A program made the translations under genes and the position numbers. Below, piece by piece: positions 13,146-25,248 of a DNA stretch of 64,000 nucleotides (position 1 is the first letter of the stretch; every line of letters starts with the position of its first letter). Where the stretch lies: assembly GCA_025403435.1 (NCBI GenBank), contig CM046342.1:18499596-18563595 (forward strand). Direction: 5' to 3'. This DNA comes from Artocarpus heterophyllus. Its lineage: Eukaryota > Streptophyta > Magnoliopsida > Rosales > Moraceae. The notes under the pieces are model-generated. The model made no database searches. It worked only from the letters and a program-made list of their open reading frames with translations, and was not told where the DNA came from.

Positions 13146-14235
13146 AAGCTAAAAATAATCAGAAAGGTAAGATAAAATTTATCTTTAAGCTGATTATGAA
13201 TATCCTATAGGGATACGACACATTATGATATGTCATGGACACTTAGCTAATTTGGAGCTTTGTAATTTTATATAGTTCAAGAGTGTAGCTTTAAGCTTTT
13301 AGTGGAGTAGCTTAGAGTTGATAATTATAAAATGTATATCTAGGATATTATATTTTATAATTATTAGAGCTTGCACTATATAGGTCCATCAGGTTCCCTT
13401 TGCTAGCTCATAATAAATCCTGTAACGATACAGCATGCTTCTTTGGTAAATTGGTGACTTATGTTAAATTATTAGATTGGTTGAAATTCGATAAGATCAG
13501 ATAATTCATGTTTGTTTATCGGTTGAATTAACTTATTATAAATTAATTCAAGATAAACTTGTTGAATTATCAAGAATATTTATTTTCCTAGAGATTATTT
13601 AGATATGACTGTTTTAATCAGATAACTTCTCTATCAAGTTATTTGAGGCTCTACCTGAAGAATCTTAGGTGGAAAATAAAAAAATTTCAGGGATCATATT
13701 ATCAAAAGTTCAACAGGCCAATCAGTTAGTTCAGCCTGCCAATGGAGCAAGTTCGATAGACCTATCTGTTAGTTCAGCCTACCGATGTAACGATAATTTT
13801 ATCACACATTTTTTACTTGATTTTATTAGAAGTTGATCCAGATTCAAATTTCTAAGTCCTTATCTGATAATGACCAACCTTGGGTTCGACATCTATAAAT
13901 AGGGAGTGAGTTTTTTAAGTTATGTAGATCAATTGAGAAGTTAAAAGTGAGTACTATAGTGTTAGATACTCTAAAACTCCCTAAGAGCTTTTGTTCACAA
14001 TTACAATCCTTAGCTTTGGGTCTTCTCAGTTGATTGGAAAAAGAGTCATTGGTGGAAGAGCTAAACGATATGTGCTTACACATACTCCGATCGTGGATGG
14101 AAAATAGCAAAGAAGACTAGTTGGTTAAAGCTCTTCTGGAACGTTCTTTTCTTCACAAATTGCAAGAGCTCTTCGGCACACAAAGGGTAGTAAGATCTAG
14201 ATAATTTATGTATATAGCATGTCTAACTTAAGAAA
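13146..14235 (+). repeat. Family A LTR fragment (3' part), truncated
   Basis: Collinear with the last 1.2 kb of the family A LTR: AAAATAATCAGAAAGGTAAG at the start, the GCTAGCTCA block near 13406, the quasi-palindromic GGCC cluster near 13720-13790, a TATA box (CTATAAATAGGGAGTGAG, about 13890) and GTAGTAAGATCT near the end. The first 0.8 kb and the LTR tip are missing. Confidence 0.8.
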
Positions 14236-17200
14236 AAAGTTTGACTGAAGTTGTACATAACTTTGGTTTCTTAATCGAAATAGCCTTCATCAACATATCA
14301 GCAAGATTCAGACTCCCATGAATCTTCTCAAGCGCTAAAACTCTATCCTCCAAAGCCAACCAGATGAAATGATAATGAACCTATATATGTTGTGGTTTAA
14401 CATGATAAACAGAATTCTCTATCAAGTGTTAGTCTAACTATCATAATGCAACATGTTCTTCCCTCTGCTTATAACCCAATTCTTGCAAGAAAGACTACAA
14501 CTATACCATCTCCTTGCTGGCTTCAGTCACAACAACATACTCTGTTTTAGTAGTGGAAAGAGCAATTATCTTCTGCAGCTTTGAAACCCAACTAACAGTC
14601 ATAATATCTAATTTATAAACATACATAGTACTACTCTTTCTACCATTAACATCTCTAGCCTTATTAGCATCCATCTAAACCTACAATTCTAAGTCTGACT
14701 TCTTGGAATAGAATTCTAAATCCACAGTATGTCTAAGATATTTGGGACTTTACTTTACTACCTCCCATGGCTGCTTGCGAGATTGCTCATGTAGCGGCCC
14801 ATTACATGTAAAATGTCCAGTCTGGTACACACCATGACATATATAAGACTGCCAATTATGGATGCCTAAGGCACCTTGGCTATACAGATCTTGCTCTATA
14901 GAAGATGACTATTCATTGGATAGTTTGAAGTGACTAGTCTAAGGTGTGCTTACTGGTTTTGCTTCATCCATGTTGAACTTGTTGGTTGCATGGAAGTATA
15001 CACAGTTGCACGTAATAAAGTGAGAGTAAGGGTGTCGATTTCTATAGAGATTGATTATTAAGTTGTTACTATCTTTTACGGTTTAAAAACTCACAATTTT
15101 ATCTAGACAGTCGAGATTTAATAAGCATTTTTAATTACAAAGCAAGAAATTAAGAAAACTAAAATCAAAATATTAAAAATGACTAAAGGGAGCCTTAAAA
15201 AGAAGAAACCAATAATTAAGGAACCTAGAGTGACGACTTCACCTAGTCTTTATCATGTCTTTTTATTTGCCTAGATTATCACTATTTAATTAACCTAATT
15301 TATTGACCAAGAATTCTAATGCATCCCATATCTCCTCTCCCAATTACATAATTAAGAAATGCCTAAAATAACTAACTTAAATATTCCTATCTAGAATCAA
15401 CTATTAAGAACTCATTAAGGTCAAATTCTATTAAATTGTCACAAGGAGAATTATAACTCTCCCAATTATATATTTCCTTATGTTGTATTTCCAAAACCAA
15501 TATTTAGAATTCTCCTCTCCTAAGTACTACTTTTAATTATTAAATAAACTAATTAATAATCAAGCAATTAAAGGCATTAAGATCAAAGAAACGCAAATAA
15601 ATAGAAAGTAAATTAAATTGCTATATTCATAGGCAAATTATCCAAACACGAAACAAACTAGGCAATAAAGCCCTTTAGACAAATAGTTTAGCTCAACATG
15701 GTGTCAATGAAATCTAAAATTAAAAAAAAAAACATAATCATAAACATAGACTCCATTACAATTATCAAAGAAATTCAAAAGAAGGAAAAGAAGTAGAAAT
15801 AAACTAGATGATTGATGCTCCAATAAATCTTCAACTATTCTTCTCTTGAAATCCTCCAAATTGCTACCATGAATCCCTAAAATCAGTTCCCAAAGTGCTC
15901 AAAAAATCTAGCTATTTATATGCACTCCAAAACTTGAGGAAAATCTTTCGAAATAGTTTGAAATTGCTTTCTTAGAGTTGAAGCACATTGGTGCTAGGGT
16001 GCCATTTCTTTGGCACTAGGGCGTGCCTTTTCTAAGTAGCATCTATGGTGGAATCATATGTACGTAGATGCTCACTCAACATGGCGCTAGGGTATGCCTC
16101 AATATAAGCTTGCCTTGGTCTCTTTCTTGCATTGGGGTGCTGGTTGCATGGTGTAAGGGGGCCAAGCCATTACTCCTAAAAGCCAAAGAAAGCTTAAATT
16201 TGCTATATTCCTTAATTGTTTACAACGCTAAAAAAATTAAAAAAAAAGCTAATATATGTCTCAAAAATTAGAAAAATATATAAGTGAGAATAGCAAATAA
16301 AATCGATTTATCACCTGCTTAATACCTTCTTCACATGTTCCTGCTATAAGAGCTTGAAGATGTTACTATCCCTAGTAATCCTCATCACCCAAGGATTTTT
16401 TTTTCAGCACCCAAATCTTTTATTACAAACTCTTTGGACAACTACTTTTAACTTATCAATCTCATGTTTGCTAGCTATAAAATAATAAAATGATATAGGA
16501 GTTATGAATGTTTTTTACATCGCAACAATAATCTGTCTAGCACCTCAAGAAACCATTACCACACTTAATACTGTCAACTTCTTATACCATTATCTTGGAG
16601 CCTATTTAAGACCACATAAGATATTTTGAAGTTTGCACTATTTTTCTCCTTTCCATTTACTTCAAATTAGTTGATCTTTTCCTCTAAATCACCATGAAGA
16701 AAGGTTGTCTTTGCATCTGACTGCTCCAAATGCAAGTCCTTTGGTGCCACTAATCCAATTACAATCTTAATTGTGGTTAATTTTCACAACTGGAGAGAAG
16801 ATCTCAGTGTAGTCAATACCTTCTTTCTGTTGGAAACCTTTTATCACTAGCTTTGCCTTGTACAGCTTGTTGTCGTCATATTCTTCCGTATCTAGTATAA
16901 CCATTTATTCTGCAAGGCCTTTTTCCCTTATCTGATTAGATAATAGTGAATCCATCTCATCTTGATGGCCAACTCTCACTTAATTGAATTATCAACTTGC
17001 ACGGCTTCATCATAAGCTTCTGGTTTACCTTTGTCAGTCAACAAAATATAGTGCATTGTTGGGAATTCCACTATGGCGGTCTGATAGTTTTGTTAGATCT
17101 AATGACTGGAGTAACAAAAGTAGCTTAATGCTCTTCTAGGGCTATGTTCTCTTGATCGCCTTGGGCTCTTTGGCTTTTGTAATTGTGCCATGAGATTCTG

Positions 17201-17375
17201 TTATCAACTTGTTCTTATACAAAACTCATCCATTGAAGATCATGACTTTGCTCCTAACAACTTTCTGATTTTGGTTATCCCAAATATGGTAACAAAACCT
17301 AGTATCACTATAACCAATAAAGAAATATCTTTTAAATTTTGCATCGAGCTTACTTTTAGTAGTAGATTCAACAAG
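14236..17375 (-). pseudogene. Degenerate copia integrase-RT-RNase H related to family D
   Basis: Minus-strand remnant read from translated fragments, since no long ORF survives. From right to left: the integrase C-terminus (17280-17375, SKLDAKFKR), the NYILLTDKGKP-like linker (about 17000-17060), RT fragments (FLHGDLEE near 16690-16740; LYGLK.APR.W near 16590-16640; MRITRD near 16370-16390), VPYAS/GSLMY-like RT end (about 14830-14880) and RNase H with STTKTEYVVVTEA (about 14510-14560), ending near KLCTTSVKL (14245-14270). The same peptide landmarks occur in element D at 36672-39305, so this is a relative that still had the RT/RNase H that D lacks. A 1.3-kb insertion splits it at 14980-16313. 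Confidence 0.8.
14980..16313 (-). mobile_element. Solo-LTR-like insertion inside the copia remnant
   Basis: The RT frame of the surrounding copia remnant breaks exactly here: KKVLS ends at 16314 and FNMDEAKPV resumes at 14979. The insert has TG...CA ends (TGTTGGTTGC at 14980; TTTATCA at 16313) and a minus-strand TATA box, TATAAATAG, near 15913. It holds no long coding frame. A clean target duplication is not visible (GAACT versus CCTGC), so age or mis-set ends remain possible. It could be a solo LTR of an unrelated family. Confidence 0.5.
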
Positions 17376-17894
17376 AGGTGCCTATCTACAAATAGATCTA
17401 TTTATGCAATACTAAATTATATTGATTATTTTGGTTCACTTTTTTCTCTCTTGAACTTCTAAATTCTCCCTCCTTCTCTTTAATTACTCTTTCTATGTCT
17501 GTCTATTATTTTCTTTCTTAAATGTTCTATACCAAATAGTATCATAGGCCGTGTTAATTCTTTTAGCTTATTAGTTTCCTATTTATTTATTCTTCCATCA
17601 AAAAGCTCTAAAAAATTAAAATACCCTATTTTTGCGAATCTGCTATGAATTTTCAACATTTTATTTCTTCCCATAAATATTGTCAAAGACCTTCAAAAAA
17701 TTGTCACTACCTTTGGAAAGTGTCAAACTAATATTGAGAAAATCCTTGCTAAAAATTGTTTTGTCATCACCACAAAATTGGACAGTCTAAATGAGGCTTT
17801 CTCAAAACAAGTTCACTTCCATAGAAAAAGTCTTGTTGACCAAGCTAGTGATGAATTCACAACCAGTTTAGAACTTGTTCGCTCCACACTTAAC
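17376..17894 (+). other. Fragment with decayed primer-site-like motif and an 82-codon open frame
   Basis: ATAGTATCATAGGCC near 17536-17550 resembles a decayed copia primer site. An open frame without stops, but also without a start codon, runs from 17649 to the LTR boundary at 17894 and encodes a lysine- and leucine-rich segment (NIVKDLQKIVTTFGK...). It could be a gag N-terminus cut by the LTR beside it. I do not recognise the family. Confidence 0.3.
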
Positions 17895-19898
17895 TGTTGG
17901 AAAACAAATACATAGCAGAAGTTAAAAATTCTTAAATAAAATATTTTATAGATTTGAGTTACGCATGCTATATATCATAAATTACTTTTAGATCTCTAGA
18001 TCTTTAGAAGATCGATAACTGCATTTCTGACTGAACTAATTCTACAGAACTGCTATGCAAGAATCTAGAAGATGCTCAGCCAACTAATCTTCTTTGCTAT
18101 TCTCTTTTCCATGACCAGAATACAATTGGCATATGTTGTTCAATCTTCCTCTTGGCAATAAACCTCCTTTAAGCTACAAGAGAAAACCAACAATAATAAT
18201 GTTGAATAATAATTCTACGGGTTACAATAATAATGTTGAATAATAATTCTACGGGTTTTAAAGTCTCTCTCTCTATAAGACTTTCTCTAAATTCCTCTAG
18301 TGATCTACTAAACAATAGGACTACGTCTTTTTTATTATAGTGGTTGATGGGGCATCAATTCTATTCAAAATGGGTTTTCAAATTTGTTTAAGGGCCAAAA
18401 AATAGCATCAAATTACATAAGCACGTGTAAGTCTGCGTGGCAGATTGGTTAAATAGATGGGGTCAGAGAGCAACCTTATGTGGCTTAATCGCATCAGTCG
18501 ACCAGTTCAAGCCATTAGTCAACCAATTCTACCTGATTGAACACCTTACTATTTTATTTGACCTAGAAATCTTTCACTGAGCCTTAATTCTAATCCAAAT
18601 AACCCAATGTAGAAGAAGTTACTTGATTAAAACAATCATATACCAATAACCTTATATCAAATAAAATAAATACAAATAATTCACTATGTTTATTGAGAAT
18701 TAATTCATGGAATTAATTCAACCAATGAACTAACGTGAATTATTAGAATCCAATCAACTGAATTTGAACCAATCATAAAATAAATATAAGTTACCACTTT
18801 GTAGAAAAACACGTTACATTATTAAAGGAAACTATATGAGCTAACAAAGGAGATTCGACAAACATATATAAATCAAACTCCTATAATTATAAAATGACAT
18901 GTCCCAGACACGTTCATTTTACAATTATCAACCCTAAAGCTATTCTACTGAATGGTTAGGGTTGCACTTTGAAACTTTATACTAAATTACAAAACTCTAA
19001 TAAGTTTTTCATCCATGACATATCATGATATGCAACATCCCATAGGATATCATAATTGACTTGATGACAAGTTTTGTTTTACCTTCTCAACTATATTTAT
19101 CTTATGTTCTATTATCTCACCAATATCATATTTGCTATTTATAATCATAGTATAAATAATAAACCATTCAATTACACAAATGTATCCAAATAGACGAGCA
19201 CACCAGTTTTCAATTCCAGAATAATGTATATAAGAGGATATCATTGACTCTACTAAAGGCTATAAATTCCATATTTATGAAAAATAGGTCTACATCATTC
19301 AAGACTCATATCTCCAACATCCCAATATGCGTACCTTTATTTAATTTAAAATGTCACCTTTTGGTACATCAAAAGATACAAGACTAGAATACAGACCCAT
19401 TGATCTATTTCAGGATTAAGCTGTAACACACATGGTTGTCTAAAGTGAAATGATTTCTTCAAACAGAATCATCAACTAAATCAATTCATCTTTAATCTTG
19501 ATCCAATATACCATCATCAATGATAATATATCAATGTCTCTACTTATGGAGTTCTAACTCTGATGACTAAATCAAGTCGTTTCATGTCATGGATATAGAC
19601 AACATGCAATCTTAATATGAATAAAGCACCCAATTTTATTCATTTGATTGTGGACCTTTACATTTAGACTATCACCTTAAGATTTATATCTTTTGTATAC
19701 TTTCCATCATATGCATGATCTTAAAGGTTTAGAATGACAATCTCAGACTTTATTTTACTTATCATACATCAAAATTTTTATTGATCAAATGTCTCAAAAA
19801 TAGTAACATTGTTTACTACTTAGAGCACTTAGTCTAATGATCTACCACTTGCCCTAAGTGTGTAACATTGTTTAGTACTTAGGGCACTTAGTCTAACA
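17895..19898 (-). repeat. 3' LTR of truncated family A element E
   Basis: In plus orientation it starts TGTTGGAAAACAA and ends AGTCTAACA, followed by ATCTACCACTTGCC, which is the polypurine tract (GGCAAGTGGTAGAT) on the minus strand. Collinear with family A LTRs over its length, including GTATATAAGAGGATATCA near 19225. It contains two short tandem duplications (18191-18258 and 19804-19921). Confidence 0.85.
18191..18258. repeat. 34-bp tandem duplication
   Basis: Two adjacent copies of CAATAATAATGTTGAATAAT... at 18191-18224 and 18225-18258, nearly identical, within the LTR of element E. Confidence 0.85.
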
Positions 19899-19921
19899 AT
19901 CTACCACTTGCCTAGAGTGAA
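19804..19921. repeat. 59-bp tandem duplication spanning the LTR / polypurine-tract junction
   Basis: Copies at 19804-19862 and 19863-19921 each contain the LTR tip (AGTCTAATGA or AGTCTAACAA) plus the adjacent polypurine tract (TCTACCACTTGCC). The right copy keeps the canonical AACA tip. Confidence 0.85.
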
Positions 19922-21955
19922 TAAATATGACATGTTATGTGTTCCATAACCTTGACATGCTTTTAGAAAGTCTTTGAGTATAGTATCTTTGTGAAGGGAT
20001 CATCTATATTGTCCTCAGATTCGATCTTGTATATTGCCACATACCTATTCGCTACGAACCCGTTTCATCACATGATACTTCTGATCTATGTGTTTACTTA
20101 TCTTGTGATATTTTGACTCCTTGGTATTAGTTATAGCCGCATTCTTATCATTGTACAACATAATTGGCTTCTTCATGCCAAGAACTACCTCAAGAACCCT
20201 AGGGAACTTGTGGAGTCATACTGCTTCTTTTGAAGCATCACTAACAGCCACATACTCAACCTCCATCGTTGATTCAACTGTGCAAGCTTGCTTGACACAA
20301 TTCTAAATAATGACACCTACTCTAAGAGAAAATATAGATCCAAAAAATCAATTTCCTTGAATCCAAACAAGATTAAAATCTGAATCAGTATATCCAAGAG
20401 GTGTTAGATCCTCATTAAAGTACACTAGCATATAATTTCTAGTCCTTTTAAGGTACTTGAAAATATTCTTGACTACCACCCAATGGTTTGGTCGAGAATT
20501 CCCCTGATATTGACTTACTATTCTGATCACGTAGCATATTTCAGATCATTTGTAAAGCATTGCATATATGAGGCTACTTAAAACCGAAGCATAAGGCACC
20601 TTCTTCATGTATTCTCTTTCTTCATCTGTTTATGGATAGTCTTTCTCTAAAAGAGTTATTTCAAACCTAGATGGTTGACCCCTTTTTTAGGATTTCGCAT
20701 TGCAACTTTTTCAAGAATTTTATCTACGTATGAGGCCTAAGATAAAGCTATCATTTTGTTCTTCCTATCTTGAAAGATTTGGATACCTAAAATATAATTA
20801 GCTTTGTCTAAGTCCTTCATGTCAAACCACTTAGTCAATCAAACTTTGACTGATGACAAAGCCCTTATGTCATTGCAAATAAGCAAAATATCATCAACAT
20901 AGAACACTAAAAAAGACCACCTTTCTATCTTTGATGTGTTTATAAACATAAGCTTCATTCATATTTTTTTTTAAACCCATAAGTCTTGATCACTTGGTCA
21001 AATCTTAAGATCGAGAAGCTTGCTAGTCGATGAATAGGCTTTAGCAATTTGCAAACTTTGTTCTCTTGACTCTTAGCTTTGAACATGTCTGGTTGCACTA
21101 TATATGCGGTCTCATCAAGATAGCCATTTAAGAAAGCCATCTTCACGTCTATTTGCCATATCTCATAGTTAAGAGTAGCAACAATAGACAAGAGAATGCA
21201 AATGGACTTAAGCATGGCCACTGGCAAAAAAGTTTCCTCATAATCAACTCATTGCTTTTGCTTGTATCCTTTAGCTATCAATCCAACCTTGTAGGTTTCA
21301 ACTTTTGCATCTGGTCCTCTTTTTTTTCTTATAAACCCATTTACACCTTAAGGATCTAGAAGTTCCCATACTTGATTAGTATTTGTCATGGTCTAAAGCT
21401 TAAAGTTAATAGCTTTAGTCTAGAGTTTTGCATCAACATCCGTCATGGCCTCTTTGCAAGTATAAGGATCCTTGTCATGTTCAACCAGTTTAGCCAAGTA
21501 GGCTACACCATTAAGCGTATACCTCTTAGGTTAATGCTCAATCCTCCTACTACACCTAAGCTCTATAGGCTGTTGTTTAGCCGGGTTTTCCACATTAATT
21601 GGATTGGTCTCTACTGGAACTATCGGAGTGATAGTATCGCTCTCCATTTGCTCAAGTACGACTCTACTACAAAGTTTAGAGTTATTCATGTAAATTTCCT
21701 CAGTAAATGTTATATTAGTTGAAACTAGACTTTTTTTTTTTTAGGTTATAGAAATAACGACATTTTGTCCCTTTAGGATATCCCACAAATACACAAACTT
21801 TTAAACGTGCATCCAACTTATTCACTTCCTTATCTAGGACATGTACATTGTCGGACATCCTATATGCAAATATGGTTTAAGGATATCTTCTTACAAGAGG
21901 AGCTCTAGAAACTAATTTTGAAGGCACATTGTTCAAAAGATAACATGTGGTTTAT
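19899..21955 (-). pseudogene. Degenerate copia pol of element E (integrase end, RT, RNase H)
   Basis: Minus-strand family A pol, read from right to left: integrase C-terminus (about 21400-21955), RT fingers and palm (20955-21227, MLKSICILLSIVATLNYEIW and KMAFLNGYLDE), RT end and connection (20348-20530, NHWVVVKNIFKYLKRTRNY), and RNase H (about 20000-20340). Collinear with 48530-50604. Many stops and small indels. Similarity ends abruptly at 21955, within the integrase-RT linker, so gag, protease and most of the integrase are missing: a 5'-truncated copy. Confidence 0.85.
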
Positions 21956-23318
21956 AGACTTTAAGCCTAATAATAGAGAGGTACTCGAAAAGAAAACATG
22001 AAGAAAAGACAAAAAAAGACCTTATGTTTTATGGCTTTTAAATATTAAATTATTGCATAAAAAATTTTTACAAGAAAAAAATATATATTTTAGAAACATT
22101 TTTAATCTAACTGAAGGTATTTCTGTCTTATCGCTATGTTTATTTCTATCCAAAAGGTCTGACTTAGATAAAATTGAAACAAGTCTTTCATCTTCAAAAA
22201 ATACCATTATAGTTTCTAAAAACAAAGAGATAAATTTAGAGGTAATTAAAACTAAGAGGTATGATTAAGTCAAGTATAAGTTACCCACCAAAAATCGCAT
22301 ATTTAATGAGCTATTTAAGTTTAAAGCTCATTTATTGCCATCAACTTTGTTTGATCAAGCATCTAGTTCATTATAATCGTTTGATTCAAATCACATAGCT
22401 AAAACAAATGTACCTACCAATGGGTAAATATTGGACTAACCATTAAAACTACACCTATATATATATATATATATATATTCTAATTTCTGTGCGTGAACAG
22501 ATTGACTATCTTAAAATTGAACATAGAAGAGGAGACTAGATTTTCTTAAGCATTTCGGCCAAAAAAGAATTGACTTTGCTTTGAAAGATAATATTTTAAC
22601 GAGAGTAATCTAGTAAAATTGTTATTGGATATTTGATTTGGGTGGAGAAATTGAACCGTATATATATTGATATTTAGGGTTTTTGTATAAGGAATCAGTT
22701 AGATCCGATTCAATTCGTCCTCGCTGCATCAATTAACCGACATTAATTTTATTCAGTTGGCCTAATTGAAACATCACAATTCACGGAGGTAATGTTAATG
22801 CAACATTTGTAGAAGCTCGGGTATCATGACCAATTTAAAACAACTACTATTTCTTAAAGATTAAAATTAAAATTAACCCTAATATGAACCATAGGATACA
22901 ATCCTACCGATGCAATTAGTGGTTCTATAGATTATGCGTAGAGGGGGCCAGCCCCACCATAGAGATCTCCAATTTTTTAAAAAAGGAATTTTATACTAGA
23001 TTTGTGACGATTGTGAACTCTTTTGATCAAGTTCCATAAGGACTATGACAACATATTTATATTGGTAGTGTAGATGATTAATTTATATTTGTATTAATAC
23101 GTACGTTACAGCCAAAGTTTCCTTTATGTTCACAAATACTTTGTACTCCAAATTATACCATATGCATGGTGAACAGTCCCTATGCATGTTACACAACCAC
23201 ACCATATACTTCCCGCCAAAATGAAACCAAAAAGGGAAAAAAATCCCCGCATATTCTTAGAAGATTAGAACGGGGAAGGAACTTTATTTGTGATCTATTA
23301 AGAAAACACCTAAATTAA
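21956..23318. other. Intergenic stretch upstream of the GT47 gene
   Basis: No gene seen. 21990-22275 weakly resembles the right half of the MITE-like element at 26035-26530 (a TATAGTTTCTAAAAACAAAGAG-like segment). A (TA)n run lies at 22456-22478. The rest is AT-rich and may hold distal promoter sequence for the gene at 23635. Confidence 0.4.
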
Positions 23319-23326
23319 TGACGTCA
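23319..23326. promoter_or_regulatory. TGACGTCA palindrome, candidate bZIP site
   Basis: A perfect TGACGTCA, the C-box/CRE-type core bound by plant bZIP (TGA/HY5-type) factors, 309 bp upstream of the GT47 start codon. Function is inferred from motif and position only. Confidence 0.4.
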
Positions 23327-23449
23327 CATGCACATTTTGAACGTCTCCCCTCATAGAATCCTTGCCTTGAAGAGGTATTTACTCTTCTAATGGCATAAAA
23401 AAATCTCAGAGAAATCCTTTCCATTCCCACTCGGTCAGTTTCCTTATTC

Positions 23450-23480
23450 ATTTATTTATTTATTTATTTATTTATTTATT
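23450..23480. repeat. (ATTT)n microsatellite
   Basis: About seven TTTA units in the probable 5' untranslated or core promoter region of the GT47 gene. No separate TATA box is clear nearby. Confidence 0.85.
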
Positions 23481-23634
23481 GTCTCTCTTTTGCAAAGACT
23501 TTGGTAAGTTTCTTTGAAAAGGAAGGCAATCTCTCAAAACATTTTTATTCTTGTATCCACAAAAAATTCATATGTCAATGATTTTGGTGTTTTATAATCA
23601 CTTGGTGCGTTGAAAAATTAAAATTTTTGTTGAG

Positions 23635-25248
23635 ATGTTGAAATCAGTTGTGGGAAATTGCCGTAGTACTCCAATCTGCTGGTTAGTATTTCTCATCTCC
23701 ACCTCTTTCATATTATACTATGATACCTTTGTCTCTGTCGATTTTTCCACTTTGAATCCTGGAAAAATTGCTGGCTTGACCACCTTTTTGTTCCGCCACA
23801 ACTTTGCCAGTCCAACGATTTCCCGCAAACCCAAATCACTTTTAGACCATTCAAATGGAAATTTTAGTACTGAAACCAATAGTACTAGGAACAATAACGA
23901 GTTTGCTAAAGAAATTTTACCTTCAGTTTTGGTAAATGAGACGAAAATTGAGACCAAAATTCATGAACATATAAACCCTCATCTGGGTTCAAATTGCTCG
24001 GGTAAATATATTTATGTGTATAGTCTTCCATCCAAATTCAATGAGGAACTGCTCAAGAACTGCCATTCTCTCATACGTTGGCTCAATTTCTGTCCCTATA
24101 TATCCAACATGGGATTCGGGCCAAGAGTTGATTATAAGCATTATTCCAAAGGGGTTTTTCCAAATAATAAAAGTTGGTTCAAAACTAACCAATTTTCTTT
24201 AGAAGTGATTTTCCACAACAGAATGAAGCACTACAAGTGCTTGACCAACGATTCGTCTTTGGCCTCGGCAATCTTTGTCCCATTCTATGCTGGACTTGAT
24301 TTAGGTCGTTTCCTTTGGGGATTCAACACATCAATGAGAGATGCTTTGTCGGAAAATCTTGTGAATTGGCTTAGACGGAGACCCGAGTGGCGAAGAATGT
24401 GGGGCAGAGACCATTTCTTTGTTGCTGGCAGAGTTGCTTGGGACTTCAGGAGACAAACACAGAGAGAATCCGATTGGGGCTCTAAACTGATGTTGTTGCC
24501 CGAGTCGAAGAACATGACCTTGTTGTCCATTGAAACGAGCTGGTGGAACAACGATTTTGCCATACCATACCCGACGTACTTCCATCCTTCTAACGACATT
24601 GAGGTGTTTGCCTGGCAGAAAAAAATGAGGCATAGGAAAAGGCCTTATTTGTTCTCCTTTGCAGGCGCCCCAAGGCCTAATTCAGAAGAATCTATCCGGG
24701 GAGAGATAATTAGGCAATGCCAATCTTCAAACAAATGCAAGTTTCTGAACTGTTATGATGGTGGAAGTAACTGTGATGAGCCTGTGACTGTCATGAAGGT
24801 GTTTGAAAGATCGGTTTTCTGCTTGCAGCCTTCAGGGGATTCATATACGAGAAGATCGACTTTTGATTCGATATTGGCTGGTTGTGTTCCAGTTTTCTTC
24901 AATCCGGGTTCTGAACAATACTTGTGGCATTTTGCAAAGAACTATTCCAAATTCTCAGTCTTCATATCCGAAAACGATGTGAGGGAGAAGAAAATCAACA
25001 TTAGCGAGAGACTTCTAAAAGTTCAAAAAGACGAAGTACTGGCAATGAGAGAAGAAGTTATAAAGCTGATTCCGAGCATAGTGTATGCAAATCCGATGTC
25101 AAAATTGGAGACACTTGAAGATGCATTTGACATTGCTGTAAAGGGTGTGCTTGAAAGGGTGAAGAAAGTGAGAAAGGAAATTGAAGAAGGAAGGGATCCG
25201 GGCATCGGTTTTGCAGAATTTAACAGCAAGAAATTTGATATGTTTTAG
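23635..25248 (+). CDS. GT47 exostosin-family glycosyltransferase, xyloglucan galactosyltransferase-like
   Basis: A 537-residue type II Golgi membrane protein encoded by one uninterrupted exon. A short cytosolic tail is followed by a hydrophobic anchor (about residues 13-30), a low-complexity stem rich in Asn/Ser/Thr (35-120), and the exostosin domain (about 121-475). Family hallmarks are CSGKYIYVY at 121, the WGRDHFFVAGR-like segment at 256-266, and the nucleotide-sugar-site signature QPSGDSYTRRSTFDS (398-412) running on to AGCVPVFF (415-422). Plants of this clade (MUR3/KATAMARI1, XLT2 and relatives) transfer galactose or other sugars onto xyloglucan side chains. I cannot assign the exact acceptor, so no symbol is given. 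Length and lack of introns fit the family. The start ATG is the first in frame before the anchor. Neighbours are repeats; there is no operon-like context. Confidence 0.93.
   Translation: MLKSVVGNCRSTPICWLVFLISTSFILYYDTFVSVDFSTLNPGKIAGLTTFLFRHNFASPTISRKPKSLLDHSNGNFSTETNSTRNNNEFAKEILPSVLVNETKIETKIHEHINPHLGSNCSGKYIYVYSLPSKFNEELLKNCHSLIRWLNFCPYISNMGFGPRVDYKHYSKGVFPNNKSWFKTNQFSLEVIFHNRMKHYKCLTNDSSLASAIFVPFYAGLDLGRFLWGFNTSMRDALSENLVNWLRRRPEWRRMWGRDHFFVAGRVAWDFRRQTQRESDWGSKLMLLPESKNMTLLSIETSWWNNDFAIPYPTYFHPSNDIEVFAWQKKMRHRKRPYLFSFAGAPRPNSEESIRGEIIRQCQSSNKCKFLNCYDGGSNCDEPVTVMKVFERSVFCLQPSGDSYTRRSTFDSILAGCVPVFFNPGSEQYLWHFAKNYSKFSVFISENDVREKKINISERLLKVQKDEVLAMREEVIKLIPSIVYANPMSKLETLEDAFDIAVKGVLERVKKVRKEIEEGRDPGIGFAEFNSKKFDMF

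Noticed and set aside
24285..24633. Two minus-strand frames of about 100 codons within the GT47 gene
   Set aside because: Antisense shadows of the exostosin domain, overlapping each other in different frames.
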